Below, in pieces: positions 24,127 to 33,454 of a stretch of 64,000 nucleotides of DNA. The DNA is taken from contig NZ_CP093366.1 of assembly GCF_023380265.1 (NCBI RefSeq), forward strand, positions 558,001 through 622,000. The letters are read 5' to 3'. The stretch is from Bombilactobacillus folatiphilus. Lineage in GTDB: Bacteria; Bacillota; Bacilli; Lactobacillales; Lactobacillaceae. The position numbers and the translations under genes are program-made. A model generated the notes under the pieces. It saw only the letters and a list, made by a program, of their open reading frames with translations. It made no database searches and was not told the DNA's origin. The first letter of the stretch is position 1; every line of letters starts with the position of its first letter.

Positions 24127-25494
24127 ATGGATAAAGAATCGTTGGGTAAGAAAATTCTGAAATTAGTGGGCGGCGAAGAAAATATTACTGGTATTTCTCA
24201 TTGTGCGACGCGCTTGCGTATGCTTTTAAAAAATGATCAAGTTGCACAGGATAACAAAGATAAAATTGAACAATTAGACGGTGTGATCAGTGTGGTAGAA
24301 AATGGCGGACAGTTTCAGGTTATTATTGGACCTGCTGTGGGAAAAGTTTATGATGAATTGCTGATTGACACGGATTTAAGTACAGAATCAGCTCAAACTA
24401 CTGATAAAGATCATAAATCGAAAAAAGGCCTCGTATCTACATTTTTAGATGTGGTTTCAGGTATTTTTACACCACTATTACCCTTATTGGCAGGTTCCGG
24501 AGTTTTAAGAGGTTTAGTTTTGTTGTTGACACAATTCGGTTGGTTATCTAAAACATCGGGAACTTATCACATTTTGACGGTTTCTTCAACGGCTGTATTT
24601 TATTTTTTACCTATCCTATTGGCAATTACTTCCGCAGAAAAATTTAAAACCAATAAATATGTTGCTGCGGCGGTTATGGGTGCCTTAATTATGCCAGAAT
24701 TTACCCAAATGATGGGAAATCATGGAAATGGTACTATCACTCATTTTCTTGGTTTGCCCATTGTGATGATGCAATATACTTCGACAGTTATTCCGGCAAT
24801 TTTGGCCATCTGGTGTCTATCATATCTGGAACGGTATTTGAAAAAAATTATTCCTGAAAATGTACAATTGTTATTTGTACCGTTAATTTCACTATTTATC
24901 ATGGTGCCTTTAACAGCTGGAATTTTTGGTCCCTTCGGTGTGTATGTTGGTGAGTGGATTTCTGACGCAATTAATTTTTTGATGAATACGAATGGCTGGA
25001 TTGCAGGAGCTTTGGTAGGTGGCGCATGGAATGTATTTGTGATTTTTGGATTGCAGTGGGCTGTTAATCCGGTAATGATTCAAAATGTGAGTCGTTTTGG
25101 TTTTGACTATATCGTGCCGTTGACGTCTGCTGCTAATTTTGGAATGGCGGGAGCTACGTTAGGAACCTTTTTTAAAACTAAGAATCAAAAAATGAAAGCT
25201 TACACGATTTCATCACTTTTGTCGATCTTTTTTGCTGGAATTACAGAACCAGCCATTTACGGTGTTGGAGTTAAATATAAAAAACCGTTAATTGGTGCGA
25301 TTGCTGGCGGTGCAGTAGGTGGTTCATTTATTGCGGGGATGCATGTTAAATCGTTTGCATTTGTTTTTGGTGGTTTAACTACTTTACCAGCTTTTATTGG
25401 TAAGACATTCGCTTACTATCTTATTGGTTTATTAGTCTGTTTTACTGTTGGAATGGCTGTGACACTAGTTTTAGGCATAGATGAAAAAAAATGA
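24127..25494 (+). CDS. PTS system EIIBC component, glucose/sucrose/beta-glucoside superfamily
   Basis: 455 residues. EIIB domain about 1-80 with phosphorylated Cys26 in ITGISHCATRLRML; linker; EIIC domain about 100-455 with some ten membrane segments, GSGVLRGLV near 120 and GITEPAIYGVGVKYKKP near 370, the signature of this superfamily. It imports and phosphorylates a sugar. The EIIA partner follows with a 14-nt overlap. No phospho-glycosidase is in the cluster; together with rpiB this suggests a monosaccharide-type substrate, which is an inference. Confidence 0.93.
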   Translation: MDKESLGKKILKLVGGEENITGISHCATRLRMLLKNDQVAQDNKDKIEQLDGVISVVENGGQFQVIIGPAVGKVYDELLIDTDLSTESAQTTDKDHKSKKGLVSTFLDVVSGIFTPLLPLLAGSGVLRGLVLLLTQFGWLSKTSGTYHILTVSSTAVFYFLPILLAITSAEKFKTNKYVAAAVMGALIMPEFTQMMGNHGNGTITHFLGLPIVMMQYTSTVIPAILAIWCLSYLERYLKKIIPENVQLLFVPLISLFIMVPLTAGIFGPFGVYVGEWISDAINFLMNTNGWIAGALVGGAWNVFVIFGLQWAVNPVMIQNVSRFGFDYIVPLTSAANFGMAGATLGTFFKTKNQKMKAYTISSLLSIFFAGITEPAIYGVGVKYKKPLIGAIAGGAVGGSFIAGMHVKSFAFVFGGLTTLPAFIGKTFAYYLIGLLVCFTVGMAVTLVLGIDEKK

Positions 25495-25972
25495 TAACGC
25501 TGTTAAAGTGGATTCCTTAGGTAATGCTCAAAAAATAACTGATGAAACTATTTTACAACTACTAGATGGAACTGTGGCAGATTTAATTGAAGCTCCTGAT
25601 CCAGCTTTTGCTTCTGGTTCAATGGGACAAGGAATGGTAATTTATCCAACAGCTGGTGAAGTTTTTGCACCAGTGAATGGTGTTGTTTCCATGTTGTTTA
25701 AGACTAAACATGCTATTGGTATTATTTCCAATCAAGGCTTGAATGTAATGATTCATATTGGAATTGATACGGTCAAACTAAATGGAAAATATTTTGTTGC
25801 GTGTGTTCAACAAGGTGATATTGTTCAAGCAGGTCAACTGTTAATTAAATTTGATTTACAATCTATTAAAAAAGCAGGTTTTGATCCAGCTACATTTGTT
25901 ATTGTTACCAATAGTAATGATTATCAGGAGATTTCATTAATGAAAGCGGATAAAGGTTTAAGATGTTTATGA
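25481..25972 (+). CDS. PTS system EIIA component, glucose family
   Basis: 163 residues, first codons overlapping the EIIBC 3' end. GEVFAPVNGVVSMLFKTKHAIGI includes the second His (77); NVMIHIGIDTVKLNGK contains the phospho-accepting His92; the all-beta Crr-like fold runs to about 150. It passes phosphate from HPr to EIIB. No PRD regulator or glycosidase follows. Confidence 0.93.
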   Translation: MKKNDNAVKVDSLGNAQKITDETILQLLDGTVADLIEAPDPAFASGSMGQGMVIYPTAGEVFAPVNGVVSMLFKTKHAIGIISNQGLNVMIHIGIDTVKLNGKYFVACVQQGDIVQAGQLLIKFDLQSIKKAGFDPATFVIVTNSNDYQEISLMKADKGLRCL

Positions 25973-25995
25973 TCTTAATTATTTGTAAATTATGG

Positions 25996-26024
25996 TTGAC
26001 ATTTCTTGATTATAGATTTACCAT
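25996..26024 (+). promoter_or_regulatory. Promoter of the pip-oppA T-box transcript
   Basis: TTGACA (25996-26001), 17-nt spacer, TACCAT (26019-26024), directly upstream of the T-box leader. Confidence 0.6.
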
Positions 26025-26034
26025 CTTCATTAAA

Positions 26035-26295
26035 TTTAAATGATAGTAAATTAAAAATATGCGAAGAAGTTAGTAGACTAAAAATTGGTATACAGCGAAC
26101 CTGGTTTGGTGTGAGCAGGAATATTGGTTTTAGTTGAAGATCACTTTGGAGTTTTAGTCTGAAAGTAAGTTTATCGGTGACTCCGTTATTGTCGTCTGCT
26201 TGTAAATTTAGTTTACAGTTGGAGTTAAAGACAAGGTGGTACCGTGTATTTTGCACCCTTTTCAAAGATTTAATCTTTGAAAAGGGGTTTTTTAT
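26035..26295 (+). promoter_or_regulatory. T-box riboswitch, probably isoleucine-specific
   Basis: Stem I distal-loop elements (CAGCGAACCTGG..TTTGGTGTGAGCAGG, about 26094-26120), specifier region TTGAAG-ATC-A-CTTTGGAGT (about 26136-26155), T-box AAGGTGGTACCGTG (about 26232-26245) and a long terminator CCCTTTTCAAAGAT / ATCTTTGAAAAGGGG with a T run (26256-26294). The specifier reads as ATC (Ile) followed by a purine; the T-box bulge UGGU demands a tRNA with discriminator A, which tRNA-Ile has and tRNA-Asp (the GAT alternative) lacks. Confidence 0.85.
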
Positions 26296-26328
26296 TATCA
26301 CAAATTAAAAATGGGAGGATCAATCATA

Positions 26329-27255
26329 ATGAATGGTAGTAAGATTATAACGCTTAGGAATGGTTTTCATTTGTTTACACGAACAGTTGGTTCAGGACCG
26401 ATTCGACTATTGTGTGTTCATGGTGGTCCAGGTTCCAATCATGAAGAATTTGAAAATTATGGGGAAAAATTGGCTGACGTGCAAGTCCAAGTTTCAATGT
26501 ACGATCAATTGGGATCATTTTATTCAGATCAACCAGATTTTAATGATCCAGGTAATCGGAAGTATTTGACAATTGATTATTATTTATCCGAATTAGAGGA
26601 AGTCCGCCAGCAATTAGGTTTGGATCATTTTTATTTATTAGGTCATTCATGGGGCGGCGTTTTGGCGCAAGAATATGCTTTGAAGTATTCAAAATATCTT
26701 AAGGGATTAGTCTTAATGAGCATGATTGACAACATTCCTGAATATATCACTAATATTAATCATTTACGGGAGCAGATGTTTGCGCCAGCTATGGTGGATT
26801 ACATGCGAGAAGTTGAACAGCAGCAACGTTTTGACGATCCAGAGTATAACGAATTGGTTCAGCGCTTGTATAAAAAATACGTCATGCGTCATCCTGAAAA
26901 TAGTGGACGGCATACCGTAGCGACGAGTGCAACTAGTGTCTACAATTATTTCCAGGGAAATAATGAGTTTGTAATGACGGGCACATTGAAGAATTGGGAT
27001 CGCAGAGGTGATTTAGCGCAAATTAAGGTACCAACATTATTGACTTTTGGCGAATATGATACGATGCCACTGGCTGCAGCTCACAGAATGCATCAAGTTT
27101 TACCTAATTCACGATTAGTGTTGACACCAGATGGGGGTCATTGTCATAGCGTGGATAATCCGCAGGCATTCTTTCAAACATTGGCTCAATTTTTGCAGGA
27201 TGTGGAGCAGAATCCGCAAGTTAATTTGAAAGAAGGTACTACTCATGAAAACTAA
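26329..27255 (+). CDS. pip: Proline iminopeptidase (alpha/beta hydrolase)
   Basis: About 308 residues from ATG 26329 (MNGSKIITLRNGFHL), with GGGAGG 10 nt upstream. VHGGPGSNHEEF is the oxyanion-hole motif of prolyl iminopeptidases, GHSWGGVLAQEYA has the nucleophilic Ser, and GEYDTMP and DGGHCHSVDNPQAF carry the Asp and His of the triad. It removes N-terminal proline (or other residues) from peptides in the cytoplasm. It overlaps oppA by 11 nt and both are under one T-box, so peptide uptake and cleavage respond together to amino-acid starvation. Confidence 0.9.
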   Translation: MNGSKIITLRNGFHLFTRTVGSGPIRLLCVHGGPGSNHEEFENYGEKLADVQVQVSMYDQLGSFYSDQPDFNDPGNRKYLTIDYYLSELEEVRQQLGLDHFYLLGHSWGGVLAQEYALKYSKYLKGLVLMSMIDNIPEYITNINHLREQMFAPAMVDYMREVEQQQRFDDPEYNELVQRLYKKYVMRHPENSGRHTVATSATSVYNYFQGNNEFVMTGTLKNWDRRGDLAQIKVPTLLTFGEYDTMPLAAAHRMHQVLPNSRLVLTPDGGHCHSVDNPQAFFQTLAQFLQDVEQNPQVNLKEGTTHEN

Positions 27256-28858
27256 ATTGTGGTTTTTGTTGGGTACGCTTGCGTTATTATTAACAGGATG
27301 CCAATCAAAAAATAACAGCGGGTCAGCACAGCAGCTTAATTTGATGCAAACTAGTGATTTGCTATCGTTAGATACTTCACAACACGCCGATTTACCAACT
27401 TGGAATACGTTAGAAAATTCAATGGAAGGCTTATATCGGGCGGACAAACATAACCAACCACAGGCGGCTATGGCAACCAAAGTGGTTCAACCAACAAATC
27501 AAGGCAAAACGTATACTTTTTCTTTGCGAAAAAATGCTAAATGGAGTAATGGGGAACCGGTGGTGGCCCAAGATTTTGTTACCGCTTGGCGGCGTTCTGT
27601 TTCGTCTAAAGCTCAATCTGGCTATAATTACATTTTTTCAGGAATCCAAAATGCTGATGCTATTTCTAAGGGCCAAAAGGCTCCACGGAAATTGGGAGTT
27701 AAGGCATTGGACAAACACACTTTGCAAGTCCAATTAGAGCACCCGATGCCATATTTTAATAAAATGATGGTTATGCCAGCATTCTTTCCACAAAATCGCA
27801 CAGCTTTGAAAAAATTTAAATCGCATTATGGCACACAATCCAAGTATTTGTATTACAATGGCCCGTTTAAGGTGACGAAATGGACGGGGGATAACGATAG
27901 TTGGGTTTTAATGCGAAATAAATATTATTATGATAAGAAACAGATTCATTTAAATAAAATTAAGTATTTAGTCGTCAAAGATGCGAATACAGCGCATGAA
28001 TTATTTAGTCAAAATAAATTGGATGATGCAACGATTACAGGTGTAACGGCTAAAGAGCTGCAAGGATCTAAAAATTTAATCCATGAGAAAAAGGCTGGCA
28101 ATTATTATTTACGTGTGAACGTTCGCAATAATCAACCATTGGCGAATGCCAAAATGCGTCAGGCAATCAATTTGGCCATTGATCGTCAAGCTTTAACCAA
28201 AAATATTTTGGCAGATGGTTCCTTGCCGGCTTCGACTTATACCGCCAAAGATCTGTCAATTGATCCAACTACAAAGAAAGATTTTGCGCAAGAAACGACA
28301 CCACAACAGACTTATAATGTGAAACAGGCTCGAACATTGTGGGATGAAGGTCGGCAAGAAGCTAATTTACCGAAGAAATTAACATTAAAAGTATTGGGTG
28401 ACGATCAGACAATTACAAAGAATGTCGCCGAATTTTTGCAAGATGAGTTACAGCATAATTTGCCAGGTGTTAAAGTCCAGATTCGTAATGTCCCTGATAA
28501 AACAGCATCCAGTGAAACGCGTAGTGGTCAATTCAATTTATCACAAACACTGTGGCTAGCTGACTTTGCTGATCCAATTAGTTTTATGGGAATTTTAAAC
28601 AGTGATAATCCACAAAATTATGGCAAATATCATGATGATCAATTTGATCAGTTATACCAAAAGGCTATTCTGGATAGTAGTAATAATCAGCAAGCTTATT
28701 GGCAAACGCTTCGTCAAATGCAGGCACGGTTGAATGAATCAATGCCGGTGATCCCGCTATATCAAATGGTTGAAAGCCATTTGGTTAACCCCAAATTGCA
28801 GGGAGTGTTGCGACATCCTGTGGGGGAAGATGATTACACGCGTGCATACTTGAAATAA
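27245..28858 (+). CDS. oppA: Oligopeptide ABC transporter substrate-binding lipoprotein
   Basis: 537 residues. Lipoprotein signal ends LLLTGC (Cys19). SBP_bac_5 family: NSMEGLYRADKHNQPQAAMA near 55, KWSNGEPVVAQDFVTAWRR near 95, YNGPFKVTKW near 200 and MRQAINLAIDRQALTKNI near 295. It captures extracellular peptides for an Opp permease. No permease or ATPase genes follow, so it must work with components encoded elsewhere. Co-transcribed with pip under the T-box; terminator at the end. Confidence 0.93.
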   Translation: MKTKLWFLLGTLALLLTGCQSKNNSGSAQQLNLMQTSDLLSLDTSQHADLPTWNTLENSMEGLYRADKHNQPQAAMATKVVQPTNQGKTYTFSLRKNAKWSNGEPVVAQDFVTAWRRSVSSKAQSGYNYIFSGIQNADAISKGQKAPRKLGVKALDKHTLQVQLEHPMPYFNKMMVMPAFFPQNRTALKKFKSHYGTQSKYLYYNGPFKVTKWTGDNDSWVLMRNKYYYDKKQIHLNKIKYLVVKDANTAHELFSQNKLDDATITGVTAKELQGSKNLIHEKKAGNYYLRVNVRNNQPLANAKMRQAINLAIDRQALTKNILADGSLPASTYTAKDLSIDPTTKKDFAQETTPQQTYNVKQARTLWDEGRQEANLPKKLTLKVLGDDQTITKNVAEFLQDELQHNLPGVKVQIRNVPDKTASSETRSGQFNLSQTLWLADFADPISFMGILNSDNPQNYGKYHDDQFDQLYQKAILDSSNNQQAYWQTLRQMQARLNESMPVIPLYQMVESHLVNPKLQGVLRHPVGEDDYTRAYLK

Positions 28859-28880
28859 ATCTTGATGAGTTTGAAGTCAT

Positions 28881-28926
28881 AAAAAATCACCTACTAAAAT
28901 TTAGAATTTAGTAGGTGATTTTTTTG
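28881..28926. terminator. Terminator between oppA and prsA
   Basis: AAAAAATCACCTACTAAA / TTTAGTAGGTGATTTTTT arms; symmetric for convergent genes. Confidence 0.88.
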
Positions 28927-28938
28927 AAACGATAATAA

Positions 28939-29871
28939 TTATTTGCTAGAACTTGCAGCAGATTTAGCATTGTTATTTTTATTAGCTTTGTTTGAACCTA
29001 AGAATCCTGATAAAACATCTTTCAAATCATTATCTTTAATTGAAATGTCAGACTTCTTCAAAACCTTAGCAACAACTTTTTGCATTGTAACAGAATCGTT
29101 CATGCGTGAAGCATAAATTTGATTCTTCAAAGTTTGTTCATGAGACTTCATCGTACCCTTGGCAGGACGCTTGTCCATCTTGATGACGTGGTAACCGTAT
29201 GAAGATTTAACAGGATCTTTAGTATATTGACCTTGCTTCAACTTCAAAGCAGCCTTTTTGAAGTTAGGATCTAATGAAGTATCGTCATTGTTAAAGGCTG
29301 GTAGTTTGCCACCCTTATTCTTTGTACCGCTATCGGTTGAATACTTTTTAGCTAACTTGTCAAAACTAGCACCGTTATCTAATTGCTTAATAACATCTTT
29401 TGCGGTGGATTCATCTTTAACCAAGATGTGTTGAGCAGTGATTTTAGGAGTGTACTTCTTCCACTGTTTCTTTAGTTGAGCATTGGTAATCTTAGTTTCC
29501 TTACGGATTGCAACTTTCGTTAACAATTGAGTCCGAATTGTATCCTTAAAATCAGCGGCATCCATACCATTTTGTTGTAATAAAGTTTTGAATTGGGAAC
29601 CATACTTATTTTTGTATTGGTTGAATTCTTTGTTAACTTCTTTATCACTAACATCTTTGCCGTATTGTGATTTCAAAGCTTGAGCAATTACCATTTGTTG
29701 TAACTGTTGTTGACCGGCTTGAGATTTCTTCATCTTTTGATAAAGTTGTTCCTGAGTGATTTTGCCACCCTTCATAGTTACGACTGCTTTATTGCTTGAA
29801 CATCCAGCTACCAAAGTAATGGATAAGAAAGCTGCTAACGTCAAGACAATTCTACTGAACTTTTTCGACAT
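28939..29871 (-). CDS. prsA: PrsA foldase, peptidyl-prolyl isomerase lipoprotein
   Basis: 310 residues. Lipoprotein signal ending LVAGC (Cys24). N-terminal SurA-like helices (QQLQQMVIAQALKSQYGKDV), central parvulin domain at about 145-235 (AQHILVKDESTAKDVIKQL, GGKLPAFNNDD, SSYGYHVIKM), C-terminal helical tail rich in K, N and S. It helps secreted proteins fold outside the membrane. Single gene with an AT-rich upstream region. Confidence 0.95.
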   Translation of the reverse strand: MSKKFSRIVLTLAAFLSITLVAGCSSNKAVVTMKGGKITQEQLYQKMKKSQAGQQQLQQMVIAQALKSQYGKDVSDKEVNKEFNQYKNKYGSQFKTLLQQNGMDAADFKDTIRTQLLTKVAIRKETKITNAQLKKQWKKYTPKITAQHILVKDESTAKDVIKQLDNGASFDKLAKKYSTDSGTKNKGGKLPAFNNDDTSLDPNFKKAALKLKQGQYTKDPVKSSYGYHVIKMDKRPAKGTMKSHEQTLKNQIYASRMNDSVTMQKVVAKVLKKSDISIKDNDLKDVLSGFLGSNKANKNNNAKSAASSSK

Positions 29872-29987
29872 AATCCTTTAACACATCCAATCTAATTTTA
29901 TCTCGAATAAGATAACACTTACCAAGATACCATATTTAGCAATATTTTCCTATATTAATAATTCTAAATTCATGAAAAAATCATATT

Positions 29988-30254
29988 TTAATCTGGCAAA
30001 TCTTGTTTGAACTGATTTAATTGTTGCTTTAGTTCTTGTGCCTCATCCATTAGGGAACGGCTTTGTTGTTGAATCGTCTGGGACATATCTTTAATCCAAG
30101 GTACTACTTCGGTGGTGACTTCTTCTTTGAGCTGTTGCGTTTGAAAAAGCAGATTTTTGATATTGTTGATTCTAGGGGTCTGTTGTTTAATAAATTTACG
30201 GCCGCCTAAGATCAAGCCCGTACCCGTTAGTAAACCATAAGTAAAACTCTTCAT
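29988..30254 (-). CDS. Small YtxH-like protein
   Basis: 88 residues. A glycine-rich hydrophobic N-terminus (YGLLTGTGLILGG) is followed by a long amphipathic helical region (QTQQLKEEVTTEVV ... QQSRSLMDEAQELKQQLNQ). That layout is common to YtxH/YtxG-type proteins. It lies 2 nt after the HIT gene on the same strand and is surely co-transcribed. Function unknown. Confidence 0.75.
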   Translation of the reverse strand: MKSFTYGLLTGTGLILGGRKFIKQQTPRINNIKNLLFQTQQLKEEVTTEVVPWIKDMSQTIQQQSRSLMDEAQELKQQLNQFKQDLPD

Positions 30255-30256
30255 AA

Positions 30257-30697
30257 CTAATCTCCAATATTTGCTTTGATTTGATCGGCTAATTGCTGCA
30301 ATTGTGCTGCCTCATATTGATCCGTGTTATCAGCGAATGTTAAGGCAAAGCCATCACTTTCAGTATACCGCGGAATTAAATGAATATGGGAATGAAACAC
30401 TGATTGATACGCCAGTTCGCCATTATTAATGCAAATATTCATTCCTTGAATATTAGAATCGAATGCTTTGATTGCATTCGCAACTTTAGGTAGGCGACTA
30501 AATACTTCACCTGCTTGTTCACTCGTGTAAGCGAAAATATTTGGTAGATGTGTTTTGGGTACCATTAAGACGTGGCCCGGTGTCACTTGGGAGATATCTA
30601 AGAAAGCTTTCACAATATCATCTTCATAGACAGTGTAACTGGGAATCTCGCCAGCAATGATTTTACAAAAAACACAATCTGAGTTGTTTTGCTTCAT
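30257..30697 (-). CDS. hit: HIT family nucleotide-binding protein
   Basis: 146 residues, GGAGGA upstream. CVFCKIIAGEIPSYTVYEDD at the N-terminus, TPGHVLMVPKTHLPN in the middle and the histidine triad QSVFHSHIHLIPRY near 110. Likely a nucleotide hydrolase of the Hit/HinT type. It is divergent from ecsAB, the usual arrangement in Lactobacillales. Confidence 0.93.
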   Translation of the reverse strand: MKQNNSDCVFCKIIAGEIPSYTVYEDDIVKAFLDISQVTPGHVLMVPKTHLPNIFAYTSEQAGEVFSRLPKVANAIKAFDSNIQGMNICINNGELAYQSVFHSHIHLIPRYTESDGFALTFADNTDQYEAAQLQQLADQIKANIGD

Positions 30698-30787
30698 CTT
30701 TTCCTCCTTAATAATAAAAAAACAATAACGACTAATTTCATGCTATCATAAATACAATGTAATAACAGAGAGTAGGTTAGATTTTTT

Positions 30788-31516
30788 ATGACTTTAGTAG
30801 TAGATCATTTAACTGGAGGTTATGGACGCTTGCCAGTCATTAAAGATGAGAGTTTTACAGTCCAAAATGGCGAAACAGTCGGGCTTATCGGGCTGAATGG
30901 TGCTGGTAAATCCACCACGATTAAACATATTATTGGCTTACTGCAGCCTCAGCAAGGTCAAATTAAACTGGATGACATTGATTTAAAGCAAGATATTACC
31001 GCTTACCGCAGTCAGATTGCATACGTGCCCGAATTGCCAGTTTTATATCCGGAACTGACTTTGAAGGAACATTTAGAATTAACGATGATGGCTTATAATT
31101 TGGATGAACAAGCGACTTGGCAGCAAGCCCATCAATTATTGCAGACTTTTCGCTTGGATGATAAATTAAATTGGTTTCCGATTAATTTTTCTAAAGGGAT
31201 GAAGCAAAAAGTTATGATTGTTTGCGCGTTTATCACGCAGGCTAAATTATTCATTGTAGATGAACCATTTACTGGATTAGATCCCTTAGCGGTGCAAGAT
31301 TTGTTAGATTTGGTGCAAGCCAAAAAACAAGCAGGGGCGGCAGTATTGATGTCGACGCATATTTTGGCAAACGCTGAACAAAGTGCGGATCGGTTTATTT
31401 TGTTGAATCATGGGCAAGTGCGGGCGCAAGGAACGTTGCCACAAATTAAGGAACAATTTGGTGCGCAAGATGATAATTTAAATGACCTTTATTTGCGGAT
31501 GTCCAAGGAGGCCTAG
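30788..31516 (+). CDS. ecsA: ABC transporter ATP-binding protein EcsA
   Basis: 242 residues. Walker A GLNGAGKSTT (about 36-45), signature FSKGMKQKVMI, Walker B LFIVDEPFTGLDPLA, H-loop MSTHILANAEQ. Gene order hit / ecsA / ecsB identifies it. The Ecs transporter affects secretion, competence and regulated intramembrane proteolysis in Bacillus; substrate unknown. Confidence 0.93.
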   Translation: MTLVVDHLTGGYGRLPVIKDESFTVQNGETVGLIGLNGAGKSTTIKHIIGLLQPQQGQIKLDDIDLKQDITAYRSQIAYVPELPVLYPELTLKEHLELTMMAYNLDEQATWQQAHQLLQTFRLDDKLNWFPINFSKGMKQKVMIVCAFITQAKLFIVDEPFTGLDPLAVQDLLDLVQAKKQAGAAVLMSTHILANAEQSADRFILLNHGQVRAQGTLPQIKEQFGAQDDNLNDLYLRMSKEA

Positions 31517-31521
31517 GATTG

Positions 31522-32727
31522 ATGAAAGACTTATGGCAAAGCCGACTAGAGCGTCATTTAAAGGAACAAAGTAAATTTTTAAGGTTAGTATTTAATGAGT
31601 ATTTTATTATTGCGATCATTTTTATGATTGGGGCGTTAGGTTTTTGGTATTCCAAAGCTTTGACGCATTTAGCACCACATACTTGGTGGACGCAACCTGT
31701 GGCGATTATTGTATTAATTATTTTGGCACTCTGGTTTCAAGTAGCGACTTTGATGCAACCAGCAGATACCACTTTTTTACTGCCGAAAGAACAAGAGCTC
31801 AAGCAGTATTTGCTTCATGCACGTAATTACAGTCTGATTTTGCCCTTGTTGGGTTTGTGTATCGGCAATTTTTTATTGACACCCTTTTGGGCACGAGGTG
31901 CTGGTTTTCAGGCTCTTGATGTATTAGCCGTGGCTGTAGTGACGTTAGTATTAGAAATTGGCGTGATCAATAATCGGTTAGCCAGTTTTTATGTGACACA
32001 ACGGGGACAATTGTTAGGAGAAAGTTTAGTAAGTTTGCTGGTAACTTTGGGAATAACGGTTTATATCAATCGAATTCTAGGCATTGTCTTAGCGGTCATT
32101 TTATGTCTCGCCAGCTTTTATCAATTATCGACTTTAATGAACCAGCGATTATTAAATTGGAATTATCTGGTCCAACAAGAACAGCAACGGAGTTACCAAA
32201 TTAAACGTTTCTACAATTTATTTACTGACGTGCCCGGGATGTCTAGTAAGGTGCGTCGTTATCGATTCTTAGATGTGTTCTTTAAGCCGATTTCAACTAA
32301 GCAAACACAAACAAGTTTGTATTTATTTGCGCGTGGTTTTGTTCGCAATACCGAGTACAGCAGTTTATTTTTACGGTTAACAGTTTTGAGTTTATTACTA
32401 ATTGCCTTTTTGAAAAATGTTTGGCTTATTACTGTGATTGCGTCGTTATTTTTGTATTTAGTTGAATTTCAGTTGATACCATTGTATAAAAGTTATGATA
32501 CGAACGTGCTATTTCAGATTTATCCATTAACATCTGTTCAAAAGCAGCATAGCTTTGTACAATTATTAACAGTTATTTTAGTCGTTCAATGGTTCTTAGA
32601 CGTGTTAGTGTTAGTTTTAGTCTATCATTTGAGTTCGATTACCTTTATTAGTGGTGGTTTGAGTTTATTAGTAACCATCTGCTTGCTACTGTATTTACCG
32701 CACCAGTTACAAAAAATTGAGAGATAG
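31522..32727 (+). CDS. ecsB: ABC transporter permease EcsB
   Basis: About 401 residues from ATG 31522, with AAGGAGG 11 nt upstream (a TTG precedes it directly). Some eight hydrophobic segments (FIIAIIFMIGALGFWY; PVAIIVLIILALWFQVATL; LPLLGLCIGNFLLTPFW and others). It pairs with EcsA, 2-5 nt upstream. Typical EcsB length about 400. Confidence 0.92.
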   Translation: MKDLWQSRLERHLKEQSKFLRLVFNEYFIIAIIFMIGALGFWYSKALTHLAPHTWWTQPVAIIVLIILALWFQVATLMQPADTTFLLPKEQELKQYLLHARNYSLILPLLGLCIGNFLLTPFWARGAGFQALDVLAVAVVTLVLEIGVINNRLASFYVTQRGQLLGESLVSLLVTLGITVYINRILGIVLAVILCLASFYQLSTLMNQRLLNWNYLVQQEQQRSYQIKRFYNLFTDVPGMSSKVRRYRFLDVFFKPISTKQTQTSLYLFARGFVRNTEYSSLFLRLTVLSLLLIAFLKNVWLITVIASLFLYLVEFQLIPLYKSYDTNVLFQIYPLTSVQKQHSFVQLLTVILVVQWFLDVLVLVLVYHLSSITFISGGLSLLVTICLLLYLPHQLQKIER

Positions 32728-32739
32728 GAATTTTAAATT

Positions 32740-33384
32740 ATGCGATTACGGAATAAACCTTGGGCAAAAGATTTAATCCAAGCTCACCCAGAGGCTATTT
32801 TAGATCGTCCACTTAATATGGCCGGTCATTGGCAGCAGCGTTTTAACAAAGTTCAGCCATTAGAATTAGAATTGGGTTCTGGGAAAGGGCAGTTTATTAT
32901 CGAAAAAGCCCACCAGAATCCTGATCATAATTTTATTGCGATGGAGTTGCAAACAGCTGCTGCAGCAATGATTCTCCACAAGCAAGTTGCGGCAAAATTA
33001 CCCAACTTACAAATTTTGATTGATAATGGCCAAAAGTTAACGGAATTATTTAAACCAGGGGAAATTGCTAAAATCTATTTGAATTTTTCTGATCCTTGGC
33101 CAAAATCAAAACACACGAAAAGACGGTTAACTTCACCAAATTTTTTGAAATTATATCAACAGGTTTTGCCTCCCAAAGGTCAACTTGAATTTAAAACAGA
33201 TAATCAAGGTTTATTTGAATATTCATTAGTAAGTTTAACTGATTTTGGAATGCAATTAGAACAAGTTAGCTTAGATTTACATGCCAGTGAGTTGCAAGCG
33301 ACGAATATCTTGACGGAATATGAGGAAAAATTTGCGGGCAAGGGTCAACGAATTTATTATTTGGCAGCCCATTTTTCAGCTTAA
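32740..33384 (+). CDS. trmB: tRNA (guanine-N7-)-methyltransferase
   Basis: 214 residues. [13 protein letters not shown] start, SAM-binding [16 protein letters not shown] near 43, [28 protein letters not shown] (catalytic and tRNA-binding signature) near 112 and [13 protein letters not shown]. It makes m7G46 in tRNA. Twelve nt after ecsB. Confidence 0.96.
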   Translation: MRLRNKPWAKDLIQAHPEAILDRPLNMAGHWQQRFNKVQPLELELGSGKGQFIIEKAHQNPDHNFIAMELQTAAAAMILHKQVAAKLPNLQILIDNGQKLTELFKPGEIAKIYLNFSDPWPKSKHTKRRLTSPNFLKLYQQVLPPKGQLEFKTDNQGLFEYSLVSLTDFGMQLEQVSLDLHASELQATNILTEYEEKFAGKGQRIYYLAAHFSA

Positions 33385-33391
33385 AGCCATA

Positions 33392-33437
33392 CAAAAAACT
33401 GATCTCCAAAAGTTAAACTTTCGAAAATCAGTTTTTT
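33392..33437. terminator. Terminator after trmB
   Basis: AAAAAACTGAT / ATCAGTTTTTT arms with a loop of about 24 nt; serves both converging genes. Confidence 0.8.
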
Positions 33438-33454
33438 ATTACGATTAAACTTGC

